From Polaribacter sp. Q13 (GTDB lineage Bacteria > Bacteroidota > Bacteroidia > Flavobacteriales > Flavobacteriaceae): DNA of 64,000 bases. Shown in pieces: positions 34,625 through 43,966 of the stretch. The stretch lies in assembly GCF_016858305.2 (NCBI RefSeq), contig NZ_CP074436.1:3244001-3308000 (forward strand), given 5' to 3'. The notes under the pieces are model-generated. The model saw nothing but the letters and a program-made list of their open reading frames with translations. It was not told the origin of the DNA and ran no database searches. Numbering within the stretch: position 1 is the first letter of the stretch; each line of letters begins with the position of its first letter. The position numbers and the translations under genes are program-made.

Positions 34625-35767
34625 TTAAAATGATACTTCAAGATTTAATTCATAAATATTATTTTCGTTTAATGCCTTGTCATTGTGTTCTGCGTTTGCA
34701 ATTAAACGTAAATATTTATTAACAGTGTAAGACACGCCGCCTATGTAACGTTTGGTACCTCTAACATCATCCGTTTTTAAGTAAAAAGAATCATATCTTC
34801 CCCAAATAGCGAATGGTGTTTTTTTTATTTTATATTCACCAAAATAACTATATCCATTGTTTTTAATAGGTTTGTTTGTGCCTTCATATAAATAGGCTGC
34901 TCTAAAATCTCCTATACCACGGTGTGCTTGTGCGGTTAGTGTTAGTTGTTTACTTGTGTAAGTAACAAAACCTAATAGTTGATTAAATTTGGGGGCTTGT
35001 TCACTATTTCCTTTACCAACATTAAAATAACCACTTATATGAAATTCTGGTAACGTATTAGCAAAAGGCCTAAGAGATAATCGGCCAGATATTATTTTAT
35101 TATTATTTTTTTCTTCACCAGAATATCCAGCTCCATTATAAATACCAATTACATAGGTTGCGTATTTACCAGGCATAGCTCCGTTAACTTCTTTTAAAAA
35201 TTTCTTATTCATTACAGGGCCAATATTACCACCAAAAGTTACACCAAAATCGGCAGAGTTAAAAATTTTATTTCTTTCAATAAACATATTGTCTTGCACT
35301 CTGTAAGTGTTTATTTTTTGCTCATAATCTAACCAAGGAGTGTGTACCATACCTACTTCTATCCAGTTTCCTGTAAATACATTACTATTAAAATTAGGTT
35401 TAGCTTTTACATAAAGGTATTTTAATCTGGTTTCTATGTTACCAGCATCTGGTCCATCTCTATCTACCGTTAAATCCATAGTATATCTTACAGAAAAGGT
35501 TTTGTCTAAGTCTTTTTTTAAAGTAAAATAACTTCGTTTTAAAACAAATGCACTTTTGTGTTCATTTATAATACCTATTTCATCATCGGCTTGGGTTTGG
35601 GCAATACCATCTCTATAAGCAATAAACCAATTACCAGACATTTTTAAAAAGTTTGCTATTGTAATTCCTTTTTCTTCAGAATCTATGCCGTTTTTTTGTT
35701 CTTGTGCAATGGTTGTATTTAAAGAATAGAATAGTAATATAAATAGAATAATGTTTTTTAATTTCAT
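34625..35767 (-). CDS. Outer-membrane porin (phosphate-selective porin-like)
   Basis: A 380-aa beta-barrel with signal peptide (KLKNIILFILLFYSLNTTIAQ). Alternating aromatic/polar strands run throughout (for example FVLKRSYFTLKKDLDKTFSV) and the protein ends with the barrel signature YELNLEVSF. It resembles OprO/OprP-type anion porins of Bacteroidota. The permease gene lies 9 bases upstream and usp 12 bases downstream, so it likely feeds the permease's substrate across the outer membrane. Confidence 0.82.
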   Translation of the reverse strand: MKLKNIILFILLFYSLNTTIAQEQKNGIDSEEKGITIANFLKMSGNWFIAYRDGIAQTQADDEIGIINEHKSAFVLKRSYFTLKKDLDKTFSVRYTMDLTVDRDGPDAGNIETRLKYLYVKAKPNFNSNVFTGNWIEVGMVHTPWLDYEQKINTYRVQDNMFIERNKIFNSADFGVTFGGNIGPVMNKKFLKEVNGAMPGKYATYVIGIYNGAGYSGEEKNNNKIISGRLSLRPFANTLPEFHISGYFNVGKGNSEQAPKFNQLLGFVTYTSKQLTLTAQAHRGIGDFRAAYLYEGTNKPIKNNGYSYFGEYKIKKTPFAIWGRYDSFYLKTDDVRGTKRYIGGVSYTVNKYLRLIANAEHNDKALNENNIYELNLEVSF

Positions 35768-35776
35768 GGTTATTTC

Positions 35777-36733
35777 TTAAAGTGAAGTAGCTAAAAATTT
35801 AACACCATATACCAGCGCAATACTTACAACAAGTCCTATAAAAACTTTAAATAAATCTTTACCTAAACTTTTAAACATGTCTTTGCGGGCTTCATTTTTA
35901 CGTAATACAAAATTTAAAGCAATTTCTCTACCGGCAAGAACACCAATAAACACCCAAGTAGTGCTCATAGGTACATTGTTTAGTTCTTTAAAATAAAAGA
36001 GAACAATACCATACGTAAAATCAATTAAAGTAGCAGAACGTATATCTACAGTATTGGTTTTAGAACGAATAATACTTTGTATCGCTCCACCTTTAGAAGC
36101 TATAATGTAGGCCAATAAGCCTAAAATTATAATTAGTGATCCTATTAATTCCCAATAACTGATTGATCGAGGCAAGTACACGTAAATGTTTGCAAAATCT
36201 TGTATTAACCATTGCGACCATAAAAAACCTGTAGAGATCCATTGTAGAGTTGTCCACAATTTTTTTTGTTTATGGGTTATCGGGTTTTTAATAAATTTTT
36301 TCTCAACACTTTTAGATATTATAAAGTACAGTATAATAGAAGCCCCAAAAGCTACTAAATAACCAGACATAGATTTTACAACCATACCAGTTAAGTTCTT
36401 TTCATTAAAAAAGGTAAGTATTAAAAAAGAAGTACTTACAGGAATCCCTGTGCGGGTTAAAAGCATTAAAACAATAGGAGGTAAAATATAGTACCAAGCA
36501 AAAGGTTCTGGTAACGGATATTTTGCCAACCTACCATAAGAAACGTCGCCATTATGTGTAAAGTAACCATAAATTAAGGTTACAGCTAAGATTCCGCCAG
36601 CAAAGAACCATAAAACCCACCATTTTTTTCGTTCATTAGAACTTAAAAAAGTACCTAATGTTTGTATTGTGTCGTTTCCTACAACCGAGTAAGCTGCTAA
36701 GATAAAACCTAGATACATTACTGTTATTTCCAT
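35777..36733 (-). CDS. PiT-like inorganic anion permease
   Basis: A 318-aa inner-membrane protein with about nine helices. Two internal halves carry PiT-like signatures: VVGNDTIQTLGTFLSS with TGIPVSTSFLI in the first, and NVPMSTTWVFIGVLAGREIA in the second. PiT proteins import phosphate (some import sulfate) with a cation. It is shorter than usual PiT proteins and lacks the second GND motif, so the substrate is uncertain. It leads the permease-porin-usp operon. Confidence 0.75.
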   Translation of the reverse strand: MEITVMYLGFILAAYSVVGNDTIQTLGTFLSSNERKKWWVLWFFAGGILAVTLIYGYFTHNGDVSYGRLAKYPLPEPFAWYYILPPIVLMLLTRTGIPVSTSFLILTFFNEKNLTGMVVKSMSGYLVAFGASIILYFIISKSVEKKFIKNPITHKQKKLWTTLQWISTGFLWSQWLIQDFANIYVYLPRSISYWELIGSLIIILGLLAYIIASKGGAIQSIIRSKTNTVDIRSATLIDFTYGIVLFYFKELNNVPMSTTWVFIGVLAGREIALNFVLRKNEARKDMFKSLGKDLFKVFIGLVVSIALVYGVKFLATSL

Positions 36734-36895
36734 AAAATAAAAAAAAGTTAGTTAAAAGTATAAGTACTAAACAAAGGAACTTTATTATTAAAGGGAGTAT
36801 GTTATTTAAAATTTAAATAAAGGTAAAGTTAGGTGCCTTAGGTTATTAAATGGTTAGTAAGTTTAAAATATAACAGTAATTATAAGGCATAAAAA

Positions 36896-36921
36896 AAATC
36901 CACGTTAATAAACGTGGATTT
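36896..36921 (-). terminator. Terminator of the bacilliredoxin gene
   Basis: AAATCCACGTT / AACGTGGATTT is a perfect 11-bp stem with a 4-base loop and a T-run on the minus strand. The 231-base gap from 36734 to 36964 otherwise holds the permease leader and no gene. Confidence 0.8.
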
Positions 36922-36964
36922 AAAATTTGATTCTTCAATCAAAAAAAGTATTCTTTTTATTAGC

Positions 36965-37375
36965 TTAACAAAACTCTTCGTAAGCCTGTGCTAAATTTTG
37001 TGCAATCATTTGTGCAGATCTACCTTCAATATGATGACGTTCTAACATGTGTACTAAATTCCCGTCTTTAAACAATGCAATTGCTGGCGATGATGGAGGA
37101 AAAGGAACCATAAACTCACGTGCTTTTTGCGTAGATTCTTTTTCTACACCTGCAAAAACAGTAGTTAAGTTTGTTGGTACTTTATCTGCACCTAAAGAGG
37201 CAATTGCTCCTGGTCTTGCAGTACCTGCTGCACAACCACAAACTGAGTTTACCACAACTAAAGTTGTTCCTTCTTTAGCCATTGCGTTTACAACGTCTTC
37301 ACTGGTATATAATGCTTCAAAACCTGCGTTAATTAACTCATCGCGCATTGGTTTTACTAATTCTTCTGGATACAT
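36965..37375 (-). CDS. Bacilliredoxin (BrxA/BrxB, YphP/YqiW family)
   Basis: A 136-aa thioredoxin-like protein whose active site reads VVNSVCGCAAGTARPG, with Cys46 and Cys48 in the CGC arrangement of the family. Bacilliredoxins remove bacillithiol from mixed disulfides; bacillithiol is made by many Bacteroidota. The whole 136-aa length matches. It has its own terminator and is not in an operon. Confidence 0.92.
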   Translation of the reverse strand: MYPEELVKPMRDELINAGFEALYTSEDVVNAMAKEGTTLVVVNSVCGCAAGTARPGAIASLGADKVPTNLTTVFAGVEKESTQKAREFMVPFPPSSPAIALFKDGNLVHMLERHHIEGRSAQMIAQNLAQAYEEFC

Positions 37376-37552
37376 ATTTTCTAAATTTAAAATGCAAAGA
37401 TAAGTATTTGTTTAACAAAATTCAATATCCTAAAAATGCTAGTTTCAATAGAAATATCAATAAAATTGATACTCTATAAATAGTACTTCTTTTTGGGCAT
37501 GCCCATTTTTAAATAAAAGTTCCGTTTACACTACACTTTTATTTAAAAATTG

Positions 37553-37637
37553 TCAGGCTTTCCGCACTCGCTTTTTTTGAGAAAAACAAAAAAGAGCTCA
37601 AACAAATGCTTCAATCCTTCACGCAAATGTGGTCTAA
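37553..37637. repeat. Dispersed hairpin repeat, copy 2
   Basis: ACTCGCTTTTTTTGAGA ... AAAAGAGCTCAAACA matches the frame of the copy at 8410-8502; the inner stem is replaced by a short A-rich loop. The region 37640-37720 that follows holds degenerate direct repeats of about ten bases (variants of CAATCTAAGAATC). The 377-base gap has no gene. Confidence 0.7.
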
Positions 37638-37724
37638 TTATTTTTAAAGCTTCAAAAGATTCAACAATCCAATAATTCAGTAATCTAAAAATCGAGCAAT
37701 CTAAGAATCCAACAATCTATTTTA

Positions 37725-37732
37725 TATCTTTG
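37725..37732 (+). promoter_or_regulatory. -7 box of the TerB-DnaJ gene
   Basis: TATCTTTG is an exact TAnnTTTG match 20 bases before the start codon. Confidence 0.5.
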
Positions 37733-37752
37733 CCACTTCAAAAAAATAAAAA

Positions 37753-38517
37753 ATGGGAAGTTTTACAAAATGGTTAGGAGCAGGTTTAGGATTTACTTTT
37801 GGGGGTCCAATAGGTGCAGCCATTGGTTTTGCAGTAGGTAGTTTTGTAGATGGTTTTTCAGAAAAAGATTTAAATCAAGAACAAATAGATTACGAAAGAA
37901 ACAGACAATCTGGTACTAGTAGAAGTTCTGCAAACACACAATCTGGAGATTTTGAAATGAGTTTACTCGTTTTAGCATCTATCGTTATAAAATCTGACGG
38001 AAAAGTAGATCAACGAGAATTAGACTTTGTAAGATCTCAATTTGTTGGAATGTACGGTAAAGAAAGAGCCAATAATGCTTTTAAACTTTTTAGCGGAATT
38101 ATAAAAAAGGAAGTTTCTGCACGCCAAGTTTGTATACAAATTAGACAAAACATGTCTCATGCATCTCGTTTACAATTGTTGCACTTTTTGTTTGGTATTG
38201 CAAAAGCAGATGGAAATGTATCGGAGCCAGAGGTAGAAGAAATACGTAAAATGGCAGGTTATCTATACATTAACCAAGGCGATTTTGAATCTATAAAAGC
38301 TATGTTTTATGATGCTTCAGAGAATGCTTATAAAATTTTAGATCTAGAAAAAACAGCTACAGATGCAGAGGTGAAAAGCGGTTATAGAAAAATGGTAAAA
38401 AAATACCATCCAGATAAATTACAAGGTTTAGGAGAAGAGCATTTAAAAGGTGCTAATGAAAAATTTCAAAGCATACAAGCAGCGTATGAAAAGATAAAAA
38501 ATGAACGTGGTCTGTAA
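37753..38517 (+). CDS. TerB/J-domain protein (DjlA-like)
   Basis: A 254-aa co-chaperone-like protein. A Gly-rich hydrophobic N-terminus (GAGLGFTFGGPIGAAIGFAVG) can insert in the membrane, a TerB-like helical domain covers about residues 68-190, and the C-terminal J-domain has the DnaK-activating HPD in KKYHPDKLQG. This order equals that of DjlA. The substrate of the partnership is not evident from context. Confidence 0.88.
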   Translation: MGSFTKWLGAGLGFTFGGPIGAAIGFAVGSFVDGFSEKDLNQEQIDYERNRQSGTSRSSANTQSGDFEMSLLVLASIVIKSDGKVDQRELDFVRSQFVGMYGKERANNAFKLFSGIIKKEVSARQVCIQIRQNMSHASRLQLLHFLFGIAKADGNVSEPEVEEIRKMAGYLYINQGDFESIKAMFYDASENAYKILDLEKTATDAEVKSGYRKMVKKYHPDKLQGLGEEHLKGANEKFQSIQAAYEKIKNERGL

Positions 38518-38552
38518 TAAGAGTAACAGATTAAAAGTAACATAGTCGCAGA

Positions 38553-38609
38553 GTTACAAAGTTACAGAGTTTCTAAGTTTAGTCTTTTGTTTCTTTGCAA
38601 CTTTGTAAC
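38553..38609. repeat. Inverted repeat upstream of ileS
   Basis: GTTACAAAGTTACAGAG (38553-38569) and CTTTGCAACTTTGTAAC (38593-38609) pair with two mismatches, in a stretch with further AAGTTAC/GTAACTT copies. It fills most of the 181-base gap before ileS. Confidence 0.6.
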
Positions 38610-38698
38610 TTTTTTTATGCTTTGTAACTTCTTCACAAACAAACTCAAAAATTAGAAGAAAATCCTTAATTTCGCAATCTTATTAGAAAAGACAGAAA

Positions 38699-41600
38699 AT
38701 GAAAGCGAAATTTCCTGAGTATAAAGGACTTGACTTACCAAAAGTAGCAGAAGAAATCTTAAGCTATTGGCAAGAAAATAACATCTTCGAAAAGAGTGTA
38801 TCTTCTAGAGAAAATGCAAAACCTTTTGTATTTTTTGAAGGACCTCCTTCTGCAAACGGACTTCCAGGAGTTCACCACGTTTTAGCAAGAGCTATTAAAG
38901 ATATTTTTCCACGATATAAAACTATGAAAGGTTACCAAGTAAAGCGTAAAGCTGGTTGGGATACTCATGGTTTACCTATAGAATTGGGCGTAGAAAAAGA
39001 ATTAGGAATTACCAAAGAAGATATTGGAAAAACCATTTCTGTAGAAGATTATAACGCAGCTTGTAGAAAAGCAGTAATGCGTTACACTGGTATTTGGAAT
39101 GACTTAACCAATAAAATGGGCTATTGGGTAGATATGGAAGATCCATATATTACGTATGAACCTAAATATATGGAGTCTGTTTGGTGGTTGCTAAAACAGA
39201 TTTACAACAAAGAATTAATTTACAAGGGGTATACAATTCAGCCTTATTCGCCAAAAGCGGGTACAGGTTTAAGTTCTCACGAATTAAATCAACCTGGTAC
39301 GTATCAAGATGTAACAGATACTACAGTTGTTGCACAGTTTAAAGCTGTAGAAAATACATTACCAGACTTTTTGCAAAACGAAGGAACGGTTTATTTTATC
39401 GCTTGGACAACTACTCCTTGGACATTGCCATCTAATACTGCATTAACAGTTGGACCTAAAATTGAATATGTTTTAGTAGAAACTTTTAATCAATATACAT
39501 TTGAACCTATCAAAGTAATTTTAGCTAAAAAATTAGTTGGAAAACAATTTGCAGGTAAAAATAATGTTGAGGTTGAAACTACTGAGGAATTATCAACATA
39601 TAATTCTGGTGATAAAAAAATACCTTATCACGTTATAAAAGAATTTATTGGTAAAGATTTAGTTGATATTAAATACGAACCCGTTTTAGATTATTGTAGA
39701 CCAAACGACAATCCGCAAGATGCTTTTAGAGTAATTGCAGGAGATTTTGTGACAACAGAAGACGGAACAGGAATTGTACATACAGCACCAACTTTTGGTC
39801 AAGATGATGCAATGGTTGCCAAACAAGCAGTACCACCAATTCCACCAATGTTGGTAAAAGATGAAAATGATAATTTAGTTCCTTTAGTAAATTTACAAGG
39901 TAAATTTAGACCAGAAATGGGCGAGTTTGCAGGTAAATATGTAAAGAACGAATATTATAATGATGGTGAAGCGCCAGAAAGATCTATTGATGTTGAACTA
40001 GCTATTAAGTTAAAAACAGAAAATAAAGCCTTTAAGGTTGAAAAATATAAACACAGTTACCCAAATTGTTGGCGTACAGATAAACCAATCTTATATTATC
40101 CATTAGATTCTTGGTTTATTAAAGTAACTGATGTAAAAGATAGAATGCACGAGCTAAATAAAACCATTAACTGGAAACCAGAATCAACAGGAACTGGACG
40201 TTTTGGTAATTGGTTGGCAAATGCAAACGATTGGAATTTATCTCGTTCTCGTTATTGGGGAATTCCATTACCAATCTGGAGAACAGAAGATGGTAAAGAA
40301 GAAATTTGTGTGGGTTCTGTAAAGGAATTAAAAGAAGAAATGGCAAAGGCTGTAGAAGCTGGTGTTTTAGCAAAAGATATTTTTGAAGATTTTGAAGTTG
40401 ATAATAATTCCGAAGAAAACTACGCTAAAATAGATTTGCATAAAAATATTGTAGATGAAATTGTTTTAGTTTCAGCATCGGGACAACCAATGAAACGTGA
40501 AAGCGATTTAATTGATGTGTGGTTCGATTCTGGTTCTATGCCTTATGCACAATGGCATTATCCGTTCGAAAACAAACAAAAAATTGATGGAAACGAATCT
40601 TTTCCTGCAGATTTTATAGCAGAAGGAGTAGATCAAACCAGAGGTTGGTTTTATACATTGCATGCAATTGCAACGATGGTTTTTGATTCTGTAGCGTATA
40701 AAAACGTAGTTTCTAACGGGTTGGTTTTAGATAAAAACGGACATAAAATGTCTAAACGTTTAGGAAACGCAACAGATCCTTTTACAACATTATCTACGTA
40801 TGGTGCAGATGCAACGCGTTGGTATATGATTGCAAACGCAAATCCTTGGGATAATTTAAAGTTTGATTTAGACGGAATAGAAGAGGTAAAACGTAAATTC
40901 TTCGGAACTTTATACAACACCTATTCGTTCTTTACTTTATATTCTAACCTTGATAACTTTTCTTATGAAGAAGCAGATATTCCTTTAGAAGAAAGACCAG
41001 AAATAGATCGTTGGGTTTTATCAGAATTACATACTTTAATTAATAAGGTTGATAAATTCTATGAACAATATGAGCCAACAAGAGCTGCAAGAGCAATATC
41101 AGATTTTACGCAAGATTACTTAAGTAACTGGTATGTGCGTTTAAGTAGAAGACGTTTTTGGAAAGGAACTTACGAAACAGATAAAATTTCTGCATATCAA
41201 ACTTTATACACTTGTATGAATACGATTGCAAAATTAGCATCGCCAATTGCACCATTTTTTATGGACAGATTGTATCAAGATTTAAACTCTGTAACTGGTA
41301 AAGAAACATCAGAAAGTATTCACTTATCAGATTTCCCAGTGTACGATGCTAGTTTTGTAGATAAGAGCTTAGAGCGTAAAATGGAAAATGCACAAATTAT
41401 ATCTTCTTTAGTTTTATCACTAAGAGCAAAAGAAAAGATAAAAGTGCGTCAGCCATTACAAAAAATTATGATTCCTGTTGATAATGCACAACAGAAAGAA
41501 GAAATTTTAGCGGTTGCAGACCTTATTAAAAATGAAGTAAACATTAAAGAGATTCAAATTTTAGATGATGCTTCAGATATTTTAATCAAACAAATTAAAC

Positions 41601-42106
41601 CTAATTTTAAAACATTAGGTCCAAAGTTTGGAAAAGACATGCGTTTTATTGCTGCTGAGGTGCAGAAATTTAACCAAGAAGATATTAACAAAATAGAGAA
41701 AGATAAAAACATTTCTCTAAACATTAATGGAAAAAGCATTATTTTAGAACTCTCAGATGTAGAGATATCATCTAAAGATATAGAAGGGTGGTTAGTTGCA
41801 AATGAAGGAGCGTTAACAGTAGCTTTAGATGTTACCATAACAGAAGAATTGCGTAAAGAAGGAGTTGCCAGAGAATTGGTAAACAGAATCCAAAATGCAC
41901 GTAAAGACACAGGTTTAGAAGTAACAGATAGAATAAAATTAACGGTTTTAAATTTCGAGAACTTACAAAAATCTATCACGGATAATAAAGACTACATAAT
42001 GAGTGAAACATTAACTAAGGAATTGGTTTTTGTTGATGAATTAAAAGATGGTACAGAAATTGAGTTTGATACCATAAAAAGTAGAATATTAATCGAAAAA
42101 ATGTAG
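38699..42106 (+). CDS. ileS: Isoleucyl-tRNA synthetase, IleRS2 type with GVHH motif
   Basis: A 1,135-aa class I synthetase charging tRNA-Ile. The CP1 editing domain (WTTTPWTLPSNTAL), the KMSKR loop (GHKMSKRLGN, near base 40745) and a long C-terminal domain without a zinc-finger cysteine set mark it as the eukaryote-like IleRS2. The HIGH signature is unusual: residues 57-60 are Gly-Val-His-His, so the first and third positions are exchanged relative to H-x-G-H. The DksA-like gene follows 5 bases after the stop. Confidence 0.95.
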   Translation: MKAKFPEYKGLDLPKVAEEILSYWQENNIFEKSVSSRENAKPFVFFEGPPSANGLPGVHHVLARAIKDIFPRYKTMKGYQVKRKAGWDTHGLPIELGVEKELGITKEDIGKTISVEDYNAACRKAVMRYTGIWNDLTNKMGYWVDMEDPYITYEPKYMESVWWLLKQIYNKELIYKGYTIQPYSPKAGTGLSSHELNQPGTYQDVTDTTVVAQFKAVENTLPDFLQNEGTVYFIAWTTTPWTLPSNTALTVGPKIEYVLVETFNQYTFEPIKVILAKKLVGKQFAGKNNVEVETTEELSTYNSGDKKIPYHVIKEFIGKDLVDIKYEPVLDYCRPNDNPQDAFRVIAGDFVTTEDGTGIVHTAPTFGQDDAMVAKQAVPPIPPMLVKDENDNLVPLVNLQGKFRPEMGEFAGKYVKNEYYNDGEAPERSIDVELAIKLKTENKAFKVEKYKHSYPNCWRTDKPILYYPLDSWFIKVTDVKDRMHELNKTINWKPESTGTGRFGNWLANANDWNLSRSRYWGIPLPIWRTEDGKEEICVGSVKELKEEMAKAVEAGVLAKDIFEDFEVDNNSEENYAKIDLHKNIVDEIVLVSASGQPMKRESDLIDVWFDSGSMPYAQWHYPFENKQKIDGNESFPADFIAEGVDQTRGWFYTLHAIATMVFDSVAYKNVVSNGLVLDKNGHKMSKRLGNATDPFTTLSTYGADATRWYMIANANPWDNLKFDLDGIEEVKRKFFGTLYNTYSFFTLYSNLDNFSYEEADIPLEERPEIDRWVLSELHTLINKVDKFYEQYEPTRAARAISDFTQDYLSNWYVRLSRRRFWKGTYETDKISAYQTLYTCMNTIAKLASPIAPFFMDRLYQDLNSVTGKETSESIHLSDFPVYDASFVDKSLERKMENAQIISSLVLSLRAKEKIKVRQPLQKIMIPVDNAQQKEEILAVADLIKNEVNIKEIQILDDASDILIKQIKPNFKTLGPKFGKDMRFIAAEVQKFNQEDINKIEKDKNISLNINGKSIILELSDVEISSKDIEGWLVANEGALTVALDVTITEELRKEGVARELVNRIQNARKDTGLEVTDRIKLTVLNFENLQKSITDNKDYIMSETLTKELVFVDELKDGTEIEFDTIKSRILIEKM

Positions 42107-42111
42107 GATTT

Positions 42112-42489
42112 ATGTCAGAAGTAAAACTAAAATATTCAGCTGAAGACTTACAAGAGTTTAAAGCAATTATAGAAAAAAAAATAGCGAGAGCACAAGAAGA
42201 TTTAGCTTTGTTAAAAGCTGCTTATAAAAATGATTCAGATAACGGTACAAACGATACTTCTCATTCATTTAAGTCTTTTGATGAAGGTTCTGAAGTAATG
42301 AACAAAGAAGCAAATGTTCAGTTAGCTATAAGACAAGAAAAATTTATTAGAGACTTAAAAAACGCCTTATTACGTATAGAAAATAAAACGTACGGTGTTT
42401 GTAGAGTAACAGGTAAATTAATACAGAAAGAACGTTTAAGAATAGTGCCTCATGCAACGTTAAGTATAGAAGCGAAACGTAAACAATAA
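42112..42489 (+). CDS. TraR/DksA-family protein with degenerate zinc finger
   Basis: A 125-aa protein with the coiled-coil N-terminus and the C-terminal finger region TYGVCRVTGKLIQKERL...RIVPHATLSIEAKRKQ. Only one cysteine of the C4 finger remains, so it probably does not bind zinc in the usual way. DksA relatives bind the RNA polymerase secondary channel; lspA biogenesis genes nearby are the usual flavobacterial neighbours. It is likely co-transcribed with ileS. Confidence 0.85.
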   Translation: MSEVKLKYSAEDLQEFKAIIEKKIARAQEDLALLKAAYKNDSDNGTNDTSHSFKSFDEGSEVMNKEANVQLAIRQEKFIRDLKNALLRIENKTYGVCRVTGKLIQKERLRIVPHATLSIEAKRKQ

Positions 42490-42511
42490 TACTTAATTTA
42501 TAGAATAATTT

Positions 42512-42540
42512 AAAAGCTTCTTTTTTAAGAAGCTTTTTTT
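42512..42540 (+). terminator. Terminator after the DksA-like gene
   Basis: AAAAGCTTCTT pairs with AAGAAGCTTTT around a 4-base T loop, followed by a T-run. Confidence 0.85.
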
Positions 42541-42555
42541 TTAATTTTTTACGTA

Positions 42556-43212
42556 ATGTTGGTTAGAGCGCAGTCGAAAATTTGTTTTTTCTTTTTATTG
42601 ATTTCTACTGTGATTTTATCGCAGAAAAAAGTCATGAAAAATTTTGAAACCCAGTTAAAAGAAATAGAAATTTCTACACTAGGGTTAGATAATTTAGTGA
42701 TAGAAAATTCGGATTCTAATTTTGTGGAAATTTATTTGATAGCAGAAAACGTAGCAGAACAACATATTCTGTATAAGGAAGAATATAATATGGTAAAGAT
42801 TCAGTTTAACATACCCGAAATTATATTAGAAGAGAAAATTTTTAGAAAGTTTATTACAGAAAGATTGCATAGAGCAAGTGCCATTATAAAAATTCCAAAT
42901 AATAAAGACCTTACTATTTTTGGTGATGAAATAAATATTGAAGCTAAAAGTTATAAAGGAGATTTAAAAATATTTATTGAAAAAGGGATTTTAAATTTAC
43001 ATAAAGTAAAGGCAAATTTACTTGTAAAAATGTATTCAGGAAACCTATACGCATCCATAAATAGTACAAATATTGATGTTGTTTCTAAAAAAGGTAAAAT
43101 TAAAATTAACGATGTTTTTTTTGAAAAAAGCTATCAAAAATTAGTAGAAAAATCTGATAAAAAAATTAGTATAAATTCTATAAAAGCTAATATTTTCTTA
43201 ACAGCCCAATAA
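42556..43212 (+). CDS. Secreted DUF4097-like protein
   Basis: A 218-aa protein with a signal peptide (about residues 9-22). The middle and C-terminal parts (IEAKSYKGDLKIFIEKGILNL, VKMYSGNLYASINST, DVVSKKGKIKINDV) form short repeating beta segments, as in DUF4097/putative auto-adhesin beta-helix proteins; this is a tentative match. It sits just before lspA (43 bases). Confidence 0.65.
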   Translation: MLVRAQSKICFFFLLISTVILSQKKVMKNFETQLKEIEISTLGLDNLVIENSDSNFVEIYLIAENVAEQHILYKEEYNMVKIQFNIPEIILEEKIFRKFITERLHRASAIIKIPNNKDLTIFGDEINIEAKSYKGDLKIFIEKGILNLHKVKANLLVKMYSGNLYASINSTNIDVVSKKGKIKINDVFFEKSYQKLVEKSDKKISINSIKANIFLTAQ

Positions 43213-43227
43213 ACACAATAATATTGT

Positions 43228-43235
43228 TATTTTTG
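43228..43235 (+). promoter_or_regulatory. -7 box of lspA
   Basis: TATTTTTG matches TAnnTTTG exactly, 20 bases before the ATG. No clear -33 element was seen. Confidence 0.45.
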
Positions 43236-43255
43236 TGCGTACAAATTAAATAAAA

Positions 43256-43861
43256 ATGTCAAAAAAGAGTCTTGCTATTCTAACTATTTTAATTGCTATT
43301 ATTTTAGATCAAGTTATAAAAATATATGTAAAAACACACTTTATCTTAGGTGAGGAAGTAGTGGTTTTCGATTGGTTTAAAATCCATTTTACAGAAAATA
43401 ACGGAATGGCAATGGGTTTTGAGTTTGGCGGTAGAGCAGGTAAACTTTTTTTAACCTTGTTTAGACTGGTTGCTGTAACTGGAATTATCTATTGGTTATG
43501 GCAAAATATAAAAAGAAAAGTACACAATGCCGTAATTATTGCGATTGCTTTAATTTTTTCTGGTGCAGTGGGTAATATCATTGATTCTGTTTTTTATGGA
43601 GTTATTTTTGATGGATCTAATAATAAAGTAGCAACACTTTTTGCAGACCAACCTTATGGAGAATTATTTCATGGTAGAGTAGTAGATATGTTTTATTTTC
43701 CTTTATGGGAAGGTGTTTTACCAGATTGGATTCCTTTTATTGGAGGAGAAATGTATACCTTTTTTCAATATATTTTTAATCCTGCAGATGCTTTTATAAG
43801 TATTGGCGTTGTTTTATTGTTTCTTTTTAGCAAACAAGCTTTTCCAAAGGAAGTGGAGTAG
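43256..43861 (+). CDS. lspA: Lipoprotein signal peptidase (signal peptidase II)
   Basis: LspA removes signal peptides from prolipoproteins. Four membrane helices are visible, with ILDQVIKIYV, TENNGMAMGFEF, GAVGNIIDSVFYG, and the two catalytic aspartates in GRVVDMFYF and NPADAFISIG. At 201 aa it is slightly long because of an insert after the third motif, common in Bacteroidota. It serves the many lipoproteins in this window. Confidence 0.95.
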   Translation: MSKKSLAILTILIAIILDQVIKIYVKTHFILGEEVVVFDWFKIHFTENNGMAMGFEFGGRAGKLFLTLFRLVAVTGIIYWLWQNIKRKVHNAVIIAIALIFSGAVGNIIDSVFYGVIFDGSNNKVATLFADQPYGELFHGRVVDMFYFPLWEGVLPDWIPFIGGEMYTFFQYIFNPADAFISIGVVLLFLFSKQAFPKEVE

Positions 43862-43966
43862 TTGTTTCATGAAGATTACAGAGTTTTCGCAAAGATTTAT
43901 TTGTATTTAAGGTTTTAAAGTTGTCTGTTGATGATGTTTTTTTAATTTTTCAAAAAGTCTAAAATT

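Noticed and set aside
37047-37403. 118-aa plus-strand frame
   Set aside because: It is wholly antisense to the bacilliredoxin gene, which has a clear active-site motif and terminator.
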